Shown in pieces: positions 25,849 through 33,689 of a DNA stretch of 64,000 nucleotides (within the stretch, counting starts at the first letter, position 1; each line of letters begins with the position of its first letter). Location: positions 248,001-312,000 of the forward strand of contig NZ_CP012623.1 in the NCBI RefSeq assembly GCF_001280305.1. Reading direction: 5' to 3'. The stretch comes from Hymenobacter sp. DG25A. GTDB taxonomy: Bacteria > Bacteroidota > Bacteroidia > Cytophagales > Hymenobacteraceae. The position numbers were made by a program, and so were the translations under genes. The notes under the pieces are model-generated. The model made no database searches. It saw only the letters and a list, made by a program, of their open reading frames with translations, and was not told the DNA's origin.

Positions 25849-27843
25849 ATGCCTTCTATTTTCCGGATGCGGCTGCTTGCTGTGCTGCTGTTATTGCTAA
25901 CCAGCACCGCGGCGGTGCTCGCGCAGTCGGTGGCTACGGCCGTGCCTTCTACTCTGCGCTATGCCAACTATAACTGGGAGGCGCGCCGCGGCCGGCTGCC
26001 CATTTCCGCCGCCGATGCCCAGCTGCCTGCCGTTATTCTGCGCCAGCTCATCGCCCACGAGTATGCCTCCGATGCCAGCCACGAGAAGCTGGAGCTGTAT
26101 ACCACCGACCACCGTATTATCCGGGTAAACTCCGCCGATGCCATTGAGCAGTTCAACAAAATCTACATTCCGATTCAGGACGGGGGCCAGCTGCTTTCCC
26201 TGAAGGCACGCACCATCAGCCCCCGGGGCGAGATAGTGGAGGTAGACCAGAGCAGCATCAAGGAGCTGCAGGACGATGAGCGGCGCTTCAAGATTTTTGC
26301 CCTGGAAGGCGTGCAGAAAGGCAGCGAGATTGAGTACCTCTACACCCGCACCCGCCCTTTCAACTTCTACGGGCGCGATTATCTGCAATCCGATATCCCG
26401 GCCCGCAACGTCACGTTTGAGCTGATTTCGCCGGAAACGCTGGTGTTTGATACCCGCGTGTACCACGGCCCCAAGCCCGCCCCCGATACCCTGGTGGAGG
26501 GCAAGCACCTGATCCGGCTGCAGCTGGACAAAGTGGCTCCGGTACGCGAAGAGGCTTTTGCCAACGTGCAGGCCGAGCAGATGCGCATCGAGTACAAGCT
26601 GGCTTACAACCAGGCCCGCGGCGAGGAGCGCCTGTTTACCTGGGACGATGCCAGCCAGTATCTGCACAGCAATATCTACTCCCTTACCAAGGACGAAGGG
26701 AAAGCGGTGGATAAGCTCCTGAAGCAGCTGAAAGTAGCGGCCAGCGCCAGGCCCGAAGCCAAAATCCAGGCTGTGGAGCAGTACATCAAAAGCAATTTCA
26801 ACCTGGACCCGGCTGCCGAGGGCGACCTGACGAAGGTAATTGCCACGCGCAACGCCCCGGAAAGCGCCTTCACCAAGCTCTTTGCCGTGGTATTCCGGCG
26901 CCTGGGCCTGGAGCATGAGCTCGTATTTACCACCGGCCGCGAGGAAGCGCCTTTCGACGAAACCTTCGATACCTGGAATTACCTCGACCACAGCCTGATT
27001 TACTTTCCCGGCACCAAGCAGTTTATGGCGCCCACCCGGCCCGACTACCGCTACGGCATGGTGCCCGCCGAGTGGACGGCCAACAAAGGCCTGTTCGTGC
27101 GCACCGTGAAGGAAGGCAAAACCGAGCGGGGTACCGGCAAAGTGCGCGATATTCCCACCCTTACGGCCGCACAAAGCCCCAACGACCTTGATATTACCGT
27201 GCGCTTCTCCCCGGAAATGGACAAAGCCACCGTGGACATGCGCCAGACCTTTGGCGGCTACAATGCCCAGGCCATTCAGCCCTTCTACTCCTTTATTCCG
27301 GAAGACAAGCGCACCGAGGCCATGCAGGAGCTGGTGAAGTCCAATGTGAAGGATGCCACCATCAAGAGCCTGAAGGTTATCAATGGCGAACCGGGCCTGA
27401 GCCCGCTGACCAAGCCCTTTATTGTGGATGCCACGGTAGAATCCGTGGCGCTACTGGACCGGGCCGGGCCACGCTACCTGTTCCATATCGGGGAGCTGAT
27501 TGGGCCGCAGTCGGAGCTGTACCAGACCACGGAGCGGCAGTTTGACGTGGAAAACGACTTCAACCGCAGCTACCACCGCGTTATTAAGTTTGAGCTGCCC
27601 GCCGGCTACCAGGTGCGCAACGCCCAGGACCTGAACCTGAACGTGCAGGCCGGCCCCGATGCCAAGACGCCCGTGTATTATTTCCGCTCCGGCTCCGAGC
27701 AGAAAGGCCAGCTGGTCACCATCACCATTGATGAAGTCTACAACCAGATTCGCTGGCCCAAAAAGGACTTTGAGGCTTACCGCAACATCATCAACGCGGC
27801 CGCCAACTTCAATAAAGTAGTGCTGGTGCTGGAGAAAAAATAA
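25849..27843 (+). CDS. DUF3857-family exported protein, degenerate transglutaminase domain
   Basis: The 664-residue protein starts at the ATG at 25849 (an in-frame GTG 33 nt upstream gives a longer, less likely N-terminus). A signal peptide (LLAVLLLLLTSTAAVLAQ) is followed by a DUF3857-like domain (about residues 65-250) and a transglutaminase-like region (about 305-405). The place of the catalytic Cys is taken by an APESAFTKLF segment near 346-355, and the aspartate by QFMAPT; His391 (YLDHSLIY) may remain. It therefore looks like a non-catalytic paralogue of the gene just upstream, 56 nt away, probably co-transcribed. It may bind the same ligand or partner the active copy. Confidence 0.82.
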   Translation: MPSIFRMRLLAVLLLLLTSTAAVLAQSVATAVPSTLRYANYNWEARRGRLPISAADAQLPAVILRQLIAHEYASDASHEKLELYTTDHRIIRVNSADAIEQFNKIYIPIQDGGQLLSLKARTISPRGEIVEVDQSSIKELQDDERRFKIFALEGVQKGSEIEYLYTRTRPFNFYGRDYLQSDIPARNVTFELISPETLVFDTRVYHGPKPAPDTLVEGKHLIRLQLDKVAPVREEAFANVQAEQMRIEYKLAYNQARGEERLFTWDDASQYLHSNIYSLTKDEGKAVDKLLKQLKVAASARPEAKIQAVEQYIKSNFNLDPAAEGDLTKVIATRNAPESAFTKLFAVVFRRLGLEHELVFTTGREEAPFDETFDTWNYLDHSLIYFPGTKQFMAPTRPDYRYGMVPAEWTANKGLFVRTVKEGKTERGTGKVRDIPTLTAAQSPNDLDITVRFSPEMDKATVDMRQTFGGYNAQAIQPFYSFIPEDKRTEAMQELVKSNVKDATIKSLKVINGEPGLSPLTKPFIVDATVESVALLDRAGPRYLFHIGELIGPQSELYQTTERQFDVENDFNRSYHRVIKFELPAGYQVRNAQDLNLNVQAGPDAKTPVYYFRSGSEQKGQLVTITIDEVYNQIRWPKKDFEAYRNIINAAANFNKVVLVLEKK

Positions 27844-28053
27844 ACAGGTGCGGCGACTAAAGGTGCTTACTGCCAGTTAAATCCCTTTTTCGGGGGAGTT
27901 GCTCGGCTTGCAGCGTATTGTTCAGGCTGATGTTGTTATCTTGCCGACGGATAGGCTCTGCCACCTCCATTCTACGGAGCCTTTTCTGCCCCTAGTTCTG
28001 CTTTTTTCGCTCCCACCCGCGACCCATAGCCTCCACTCTCCAACCCGTCTTCG

Positions 28054-28557
28054 ATGGACAAGGCCGCGGCATTTCGCCAAACCATTTCCAACCCCGTGAA
28101 GCTGCGCCTGTTTATGCTGCGCAGCCTGCCCATGGCCTATCTGGCCGGGCTGCGCGTGGCCAGCATCACGCCGGAGCACGCTACCGTCACGGTGCCGTTC
28201 AAGTACCTCACCAAAAATCCCTTCCGCAGCATCTACTTTGCCTGCCTGAGCATGGCCGCCGAAATGGCCGGCGGCGTGCTGGCCATGATGCACATTCAGG
28301 GCGCGGGCGTACCGGTGTCGATGCTGGTAGTGGGCATGGAGGCTGATTTCACCAAGAAAGCGGTGGGACTGATTGCCTTCACCAGCACCAATGGCCATGA
28401 AATAGAGGAGGCCATTGCCGAAAGCCGCGCTACCGGCGAAGGCCGCACGGTGGTCTGCACCAGCACCGGCCTTGATTTGCAGGGCGACGTGGTAGCCACG
28501 TTCCGCATCACGTGGTCGTTCCGGGCGAAAAAAAATCGGGACGAAGCTCAGCAGTAG
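28054..28557 (+). CDS. DUF4442 / hotdog-fold thioesterase-like protein
   Basis: The 167-residue protein fits the DUF4442 branch of the hotdog fold: NPFRSIYFACLSMAAEMAGG (about residues 51-70), where the helix packs across the sheet, followed by VSMLVVGMEADFTKKAVGLI and a long C-terminal strand region (VVATFRITWSFRAKK). PaaI-like hotdog enzymes hydrolyse acyl-CoA thioesters, but the usual catalytic Asp/Asn-Gly motif is not clear here. It lies 150 nt before a KAS III-like gene on the same strand, which hints at fatty-acyl metabolism. There is no signal peptide. Confidence 0.75.
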   Translation: MDKAAAFRQTISNPVKLRLFMLRSLPMAYLAGLRVASITPEHATVTVPFKYLTKNPFRSIYFACLSMAAEMAGGVLAMMHIQGAGVPVSMLVVGMEADFTKKAVGLIAFTSTNGHEIEEAIAESRATGEGRTVVCTSTGLDLQGDVVATFRITWSFRAKKNRDEAQQ

Positions 28558-28710
28558 TGCAGCGGCTTTTCCCGACCTTGCGGTTCCGTCAGAAGAGTGG
28601 CCGCACGCCTTCTTCGGCATTATCATCAAGTAGTTTCCTCTCGGCACTTCCGCGCATTTACACTGGCAGCAGACTGCTCCTTACCTGAATCATCCCGCAC
28701 AGCACGCGCC

Positions 28711-29802
28711 ATGAGTAATAGATTGTATTCGGTCGTTACGGCCACGGGCAGTTACCTGCCCACCCGCGTTATTACCAACGAGCATTTTGTGTCTACGGCG
28801 TTTTTTGATGCCGGCGGCAACCGGCTGGATAAACCCGGCCAGGAAATAGCCGAGAAGTTTGAGCAGATTACCGAAATCCGGGAGCGGCGCTACGTTACCG
28901 ATGACCTGTGCACCTCCGATATTGGCTTCTTTGCTGCGCAGGCCGCGCTGGCCTCTTCTACTATCGATCAGGAAGAGCTGGACTACATCATTGTAGCGCA
29001 CAACTTCGGCAACGTATCAGCCACCAATAAGCGCACGGATATGGTGCCCAGCCTGGCCGCCCGCATTAAGGCAAAACTCGGCATCAAAAACCCCTATACC
29101 GTAGCTTACGACCTGCCGTTTGGCTGCCCGGGCTGGCTGCAGGGCGTAATTCAGGCCGATTACTTTCTGCGCTCCGGCGATGCTAAAAAGGTGCTGGTGA
29201 TAGGGGCGGAGGTTCTCTCCCGGGTATCGGACCCCCACGACCGGGACAGCATGCTCTACGCCGATGGCGCCGGCGCCGTGCTGCTGGAAGCCCGGGAAAG
29301 CGAGACGCCGGTGGGCATCCTCAAACACGGCACCCGCTCCGATACCGACCAGTTTGCGCACCTGCTGCGCATGGGCACATCCTACAACCCGGAGTATACC
29401 GCCCAGGATTTATTCCTGAAAATGGACGGGCGCAAGCTCTACGAATACGCCCTGAAAACCGTGCCCCAAGCCATTAAAGCCTGCCTGGAAAAGGCCGGTG
29501 TACCGATTGAGGCTGTCAGTAAAGTGCTAATTCATCAGGCCAATGGTAAGATGGATGATGCCATTCTGAAGCGCCTCTACGCCTTGTACAACATTCAGGA
29601 GCCGCCGGCCGGGGTAATGCCCATGACGGTTTCCTGGCTGGGCAACTCCTCCGTGGCTACCCTGCCCACCCTGCTGGACCTCATGCTGAAAGGCGAGCTG
29701 GAAAACCAGACTATACAGCCCGGCGATACGCTGGTATTTGCCTCCGTAGGGGCTGGTATGAACATTAATGCCGTGGTATACCGGGTGCCGGAAGAGGCTT
29801 AA
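28711..29802 (+). CDS. Beta-ketoacyl-ACP synthase III-like (FabH family)
   Basis: The 363-residue thiolase-fold enzyme has the Cys-His-Asn triad of KAS III: Cys129 in LPFGCPGWLQG, His265 in LIHQANGKMDDA and Asn302 in WLGNSSVATLP. The DGAGAVLLE segment near residues 175-183 is also typical. The protein is longer than E. coli FabH (317) and the N-terminus carries an insertion (FVSTAFFDAGGNRLDKPGQE), so it may serve a specialised acyl synthesis rather than general initiation. The start at 28711 fits the SVVTATGSYLPTRVITN N-terminus; earlier in-frame codons code for unrelated sequence. The adjacent hotdog gene may be functionally linked. Confidence 0.88.
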   Translation: MSNRLYSVVTATGSYLPTRVITNEHFVSTAFFDAGGNRLDKPGQEIAEKFEQITEIRERRYVTDDLCTSDIGFFAAQAALASSTIDQEELDYIIVAHNFGNVSATNKRTDMVPSLAARIKAKLGIKNPYTVAYDLPFGCPGWLQGVIQADYFLRSGDAKKVLVIGAEVLSRVSDPHDRDSMLYADGAGAVLLEARESETPVGILKHGTRSDTDQFAHLLRMGTSYNPEYTAQDLFLKMDGRKLYEYALKTVPQAIKACLEKAGVPIEAVSKVLIHQANGKMDDAILKRLYALYNIQEPPAGVMPMTVSWLGNSSVATLPTLLDLMLKGELENQTIQPGDTLVFASVGAGMNINAVVYRVPEEA

Positions 29803-29826
29803 GAATCCTGATCAAACAGTTTTTAT

Positions 29827-29878
29827 CCGAAACGCCAAGGCCCCACCTGAGTACTCAGGTGGGGCCTTGGCGTTTCGG
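29827..29878. terminator. 52-bp perfect palindrome, probable bidirectional terminator
   Basis: The sequence 29827-29878 (starting CCGAAACGCCAAGGCCCCAC) equals its own reverse complement over all 52 bases, centred on GTAC. It sits between the KAS III gene (+) and the convergent rhodanese gene (-). T-tails are short, so termination would rest on stem strength. Confidence 0.75.
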
Positions 29879-29924
29879 GTTCTATGCCCGGAAGCAACTA
29901 AGATACCGGGGTAAGAATACGGGA

Positions 29925-30281
29925 CTATTTGCGCAACGTGGAGCGCCCAAGCTTGCTTGGCCACTCCAGCATGCCGCCGGCCAGATTAAATACATGAGTA
30001 AAGCCGGCAAGACCTAGTTCCTTGGCTGCTTTGGCGGAGCGGGCGCCGCTGCGGCAATACACGTAGGCCGGACGCTTGGTATCCAGGGTGGCAATACGCT
30101 GGGCGAAATCAGGGTCAGAAACGTCCATGTTCAGTGCAGCCGGCAGGTGACCCTGGGCAAACTCATCGGGGCGCCGCACATCGATTAGTAAGGCACCTGT
30201 CTGGCGCATGCCGGCACCAAACTGCGCAGCGGAAAGATTTTGATACACAGAGGGGGCTGCAGTTTTGAGGATGCCGAACAT
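29925..30281 (-). CDS. Rhodanese-like sulfurtransferase domain protein
   Basis: The 118-residue single-domain protein has the rhodanese fold: LIDVRRPDEFAQGHLPAALN near residues 32-51 and the active-site loop YCRSGARS with Cys76. Single-domain rhodaneses carry persulfide sulfur or act as phosphatase-like modules. There is no clear signal peptide, so it is probably cytoplasmic. It is convergent with the KAS III gene. The 400 nt upstream hold nothing recognisable, so it is probably expressed on its own. Confidence 0.9.
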   Translation of the reverse strand: MFGILKTAAPSVYQNLSAAQFGAGMRQTGALLIDVRRPDEFAQGHLPAALNMDVSDPDFAQRIATLDTKRPAYVYCRSGARSAKAAKELGLAGFTHVFNLAGGMLEWPSKLGRSTLRK

Positions 30282-30698
30282 GGATAAAAGAAAAAGAATG
30301 AAAAAGACGAATTCTGGGACTACCGCAAGGCAGCCGGATAAAGACCGGATAGGATTAAAAATCAGATGATGGCTAGCAACCAGGTAATAGAATAATGCTG
30401 CGGGTTAAGAATAAGGTATACGACGGTGCTTGCAAAAAGAGCATATAATACTTTTCGTAGCGGGCAGAGTCACCGGCGTTGTATGCTCTGTAGGCTTTCC
30501 TTCCCGGATTGTACAGCCCCAAAAAATGCGGGCGGCCAACGGGAAGCAGCTTAAGAAACAGCTGCTACAAAGGTAACTGTTCTTAGCAACGGGTAACACT
30601 CCGCTTTAATTCATTTATAGTCTGTGCAATAGCCCATCAAAAATTGACAGGCAATTGAAATGCAGGTTTGGGAGGAGCCAGCGAGGAAGTAAGCCGGG
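30282..30698. other. Non-coding gap
   Basis: About 417 nt of A+T-rich DNA between the rhodanese gene and the end of the diadenylate-cyclase-like gene. The only frame of note (30405-30599, minus) looks spurious. No repeat or RNA structure stands out. Confidence 0.5.
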
Positions 30699-32267
30699 CT
30701 ATTCTCCCAGGTTCTCTTTGGTAATCACATCTACCAAACCATCTTCGCTCACCACCACTGCCAGGCAAGCATACGGGCTGCTTTCTACGTAGCGAATGGC
30801 GGAGTTGTAGCGGGCGCCCCGGGTGCTGGTGCCGCGGCCGGTAGCTTTGCCATCCAGAATAACGCCAATGGAGTAGCAGTAGCCATCGGGGTCGAGGAGC
30901 ACGGCCCCGTCGATGGCGGTGATGAGGCGGGTGATGAGCGGAGTGAGCGGAACGGGCTCAATGAGCGTGCACTGCAGCTTCAGGCGGTCGGCTTCGGCCA
31001 GGGCCTCCGTGGTGATAACCAGCAGAGTGCCGTGCTTTTGCCGGCTGGCTTCCATCATCACCTCCCAGAGGCGCTCTATTTTACCGGAGTCGGTGAGGCC
31101 AAAGGTGTGGCGCAGCTCCCGGCGGAAATGGGTGCGGTTGAGGCGCGTGCGCGGCAGGCTGGGCGTGCCGTAGTTGGCGCGCATCAGCACCTGCCCATCG
31201 TGCTGAAACTCCCAGATGTAGTGTTTCACGAAGTTGATAACGAACAGGTCTTCGCGGGCAGGGTCGTAGTGACCCACTAACCGGCCCAGGGCATACACGT
31301 TTTCCCCGTCGGCCAGCAGACTGACATCGGCCGTGGCCATTTCCAGAAGCTTGCGCACGGCCCGGTAGTCGGTGAGCGGGGTGGGGCAGGTGAGGGCAAA
31401 TACCTCCTCCAGGTTGGGGTGGCGGCGGCGGGCCAGCAGGAGCTTGCCCACGCCCTCGGCCCCTTCATAGCGCAGAGAGGAAATAGTAGTGCAGGTAGCA
31501 AACAGCTTGGCCAGGGTGGGGTCCAGGCCCAGATCCTGGGCCGGGGTATCCATAAACAGGCGGCCGGCGGCCCGGATCAGCTCGTCGGTATCGCGCGGGC
31601 GCATGAACAGGCTCAGGCCGGCTTCGGGCTCGTTCAGCGCCTTCCAGCACTCTTCATGAAAGCGGATAATAACGGCCTGGATCAGGGAGGTAGCCAGCGG
31701 ACGACCATCGGTGTAGTACCGCTCAGGCTGCAGCGCGGCATAGCGCTTCACCACTTTGGCATTCAGCTGCAGCACCGTCAGCACAAAGTGGTTGTGCACC
31801 AGCACGGGCATGCCCACGTAGCTGATGCGCTTGTGGCTGGCGGGGTCGGCATCAAACACTTCCTGCACGGCACGGCGCAGCGATACGCCTTCCTGCCGCC
31901 ACTGCTCATACCACTCCGATACCACCTCGTAGCCCCGGAACGGCCAGGGTTCTTCCTGCTGCAACGTCAGGCCCCGCTGCCGCACCCCCAGAAACCGCTC
32001 CCGGTCGGGGAAGGCATCCAAGGGTTCCAGGCTAACGTTAGGATCAGCGCCGGCCGTGGTGGTGGCCGGAATGCCCAGCAGGAGCACCGTGGGGTTCAGT
32101 TCCTCATCCAATGCATCAAACACGCTCTGGGCACTTTGCTGGGCGCCCTGCCGGAAACGGGCCTGATGCGGCCACATGGCCAGCGGGCCTACTACGGGCT
32201 CGGGCGCAATGGGCTGTACAGGAGGGGCGCTCAGTAAAGGAAGCGGGGCAAGCATCAAATCAGGCAT
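30699..32267 (-). CDS. DisA_N / diadenylate-cyclase-domain protein with N-terminal sensor-like region
   Basis: The 522-residue protein ends in a DAC domain (about residues 405-515): KHGTLLVI, then DGAVLLDPDGYC with the DGA motif at 453-455, then RGARYNSA at 483-490 and LAVVVSEDGLVDV. In canonical c-di-AMP synthases the second motif is GTRHRAA; here the first Arg is kept (Arg486) but His-Arg is Tyr-Asn, so activity or product may differ. The first 30 residues are Pro-rich. Residues 35-400 match no domain I recognise; sensor-like N-terminal regions on DAC proteins in bacteria have been described. There is no membrane segment. The start is 16 nt after the stop of a double TonB-C protein gene, so the two form an operon. 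Confidence 0.78.
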   Translation of the reverse strand: MPDLMLAPLPLLSAPPVQPIAPEPVVGPLAMWPHQARFRQGAQQSAQSVFDALDEELNPTVLLLGIPATTTAGADPNVSLEPLDAFPDRERFLGVRQRGLTLQQEEPWPFRGYEVVSEWYEQWRQEGVSLRRAVQEVFDADPASHKRISYVGMPVLVHNHFVLTVLQLNAKVVKRYAALQPERYYTDGRPLATSLIQAVIIRFHEECWKALNEPEAGLSLFMRPRDTDELIRAAGRLFMDTPAQDLGLDPTLAKLFATCTTISSLRYEGAEGVGKLLLARRRHPNLEEVFALTCPTPLTDYRAVRKLLEMATADVSLLADGENVYALGRLVGHYDPAREDLFVINFVKHYIWEFQHDGQVLMRANYGTPSLPRTRLNRTHFRRELRHTFGLTDSGKIERLWEVMMEASRQKHGTLLVITTEALAEADRLKLQCTLIEPVPLTPLITRLITAIDGAVLLDPDGYCYSIGVILDGKATGRGTSTRGARYNSAIRYVESSPYACLAVVVSEDGLVDVITKENLGE

Positions 32268-32283
32268 AAAAATTCAACGAGGG

Positions 32284-33114
32284 CTATAGCTGGAATACAA
32301 CCGGCAACACCATCTTTTGCTTTATGGGTTGGCCTTTATAGCTGGCGGGCGCCCATTTGGGTGCCGCTTTCAGCAGGCGAATGGCTTCTTCGTCGAGGCC
32401 GGCGCCAAGGCGCTTTACGGGCTTGATATCGGTTAGGGAACCGTCTTTCTGCACGATAAACTCCATAATGACCCGGCCTTCAATCTTGCGTTGCTTGGCC
32501 AGCGCGGGGTATTTCTGATTTTGCTGAATCCAAGCAAAAAAGGCTTCCGTGCCACCAACGGGGCGGGCAGGCTGGTCGGGGGCAATAACGGTGGGCGTGC
32601 TCTTTTCAGCAGGTACGGTAGCCTGGGCGGCTGCCGGTGCGGCGGTAGCGGCCGGTGCCGGGGCAGTAGTGGCGGCGGCGCTGCCAGCATCGGCCGGAAT
32701 CTGGAAGGTAATGGGAATGCTCATGCGCTGCCGCACTTTGGCGCCTTTGTGCATGGCGGGCGTCCACTTAGGGCCGGCTTTCACGGTGCGCACAGCCTCG
32801 GCGTCCAGGTCAGGGTCGCCGGGCTGGATAGGGGCCACTTCGGTCAGGTCGCCGGATTTTTCAATGACGAAGGAAACCGTAACGGTGCCTTGCACGCCGC
32901 GCTGCAGCGCGGCGGTAGGATAGTTCTGGTGGTCGGCCAGATATTGCCCGAAAGCCTCCAGGCCGCCTTCCGGCAGGGCGGGCTTTTCCACGGCATCATA
33001 CACCTTGTCTTTCTCCGGCTTGGGGTATTTAAGTTTTTTCTGAGCGTGAGCGGGAGAAAGGCCAATGGCCACCAAGCTGAGCAACAGCACCAAACGGGAA
33101 AAAAAGCGCATCAT
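32284..33114 (-). CDS. Periplasmic protein with two TonB C-terminal domains
   Basis: The 276-residue protein has a cleavable signal peptide (LVLLLSLVAIGLSPAHAQ) and two copies of the TonB-C fold: residues about 50-143 (GLEAFGQYLADHQNYPTAAL and GTVTVSFVIEKSGDLTEVAP) and about 178-276 (AFFAWIQQNQKYPALAKQRK and GRVIMEFIVQKDGSLTDIKP), joined by an Ala/Pro/Thr-rich linker. Each ends in KWTPAMHKG or KWAPASYKG and a strand. It has no cytoplasmic anchor, so it is probably not the energy-transducing TonB but a soluble or secreted partner. It precedes the DAC gene by 16 nt and is divergent from the RidA gene. Confidence 0.85.
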   Translation of the reverse strand: MMRFFSRLVLLLSLVAIGLSPAHAQKKLKYPKPEKDKVYDAVEKPALPEGGLEAFGQYLADHQNYPTAALQRGVQGTVTVSFVIEKSGDLTEVAPIQPGDPDLDAEAVRTVKAGPKWTPAMHKGAKVRQRMSIPITFQIPADAGSAAATTAPAPAATAAPAAAQATVPAEKSTPTVIAPDQPARPVGGTEAFFAWIQQNQKYPALAKQRKIEGRVIMEFIVQKDGSLTDIKPVKRLGAGLDEEAIRLLKAAPKWAPASYKGQPIKQKMVLPVVFQL

Positions 33115-33218
33115 AAGAACAAGTAAGGTTAAGGCAAACCCGGTAGTACCGGCACCGCACCCTCAACGGTGCAAGCCGGCCTGTGGGTTCAGGATATATG
33201 CAAAGAGTCGAATTTCGA

Positions 33219-33226
33219 TAGATTTG
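33219..33226 (+). promoter_or_regulatory. Candidate -7 element 5 nt before the RidA-family start
   Basis: TAGATTTG matches TAnnTTTG exactly and ends 5 nt before the ATG at 33232, which would give a leaderless transcript. The -33 region is weak (no TTG 19 nt upstream). Confidence 0.45.
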
Positions 33227-33231
33227 ACCTT

Positions 33232-33663
33232 ATGAAAGCCGATGAAACTTCCAGCGCGCACAACTCCAGCCGCGCCCCCGAGCCCGTGGGCCTGTATCCG
33301 CACGCCCGCCGGGCCGGCAATTTATTGTTTCTTTCCGGCGTAGGCCCCCGCCAGCGCGGCCATAAAAACGTGCCCGGGGTAGAGCTGAATCCCGATGGCA
33401 GCATCCGCAGCTATGATTTTGAAGGTCAGTGCCACGCCGTTTTTCAGAATGTTCGCTATATTCTGGAAGAGGCCGGGGCCCGCTGGGAGGATTTAATTGA
33501 CGTGACGGTGTTCCTGACCAATATGAAGGACGACTTTGCAACCTACAACCGCCTCTACGCCGAGTATTTCGCCTCCAGCCAGCCCTGCCGCACCACCGTC
33601 GAAATCAACTGCCTGCCCACGCCCATTGCCATTGAACTCAAATGCATTGCGGTGGTTAAGTAG
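33232..33663 (+). CDS. RidA-family deaminase, 2-aminomuconate deaminase-like
   Basis: The 143-residue protein belongs to the RidA/YjgF family of trimeric imine deaminases. The YPHARRAGNLLFLSGVGPRQ and VPGVELNPDGSIRSYDFEGQ segments, ending in CRTTVEINCLPTPIAIELKC with its arginine for the substrate carboxylate, resemble 2-aminomuconate deaminases of the 2-nitrobenzoate and kynurenine pathways. That enzyme turns 2-aminomuconate into 4-oxalocrotonate. No other gene of that pathway is in the window, so the substrate is a family-level guess. The ATG at 33232 fits; upstream in-frame codons are not RidA-like. It may be co-transcribed with the next gene, 26 nt downstream. Confidence 0.82.
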   Translation: MKADETSSAHNSSRAPEPVGLYPHARRAGNLLFLSGVGPRQRGHKNVPGVELNPDGSIRSYDFEGQCHAVFQNVRYILEEAGARWEDLIDVTVFLTNMKDDFATYNRLYAEYFASSQPCRTTVEINCLPTPIAIELKCIAVVK

Positions 33664-33689
33664 AGAGAGTTTTGTCAGCTGAAAATGCC

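Noticed and set aside
30405..30599. 64-residue minus-strand frame, Cys-rich
   Set aside because: It lies in an A+T-rich gap, has no clear signal or motif, and its composition looks non-coding.
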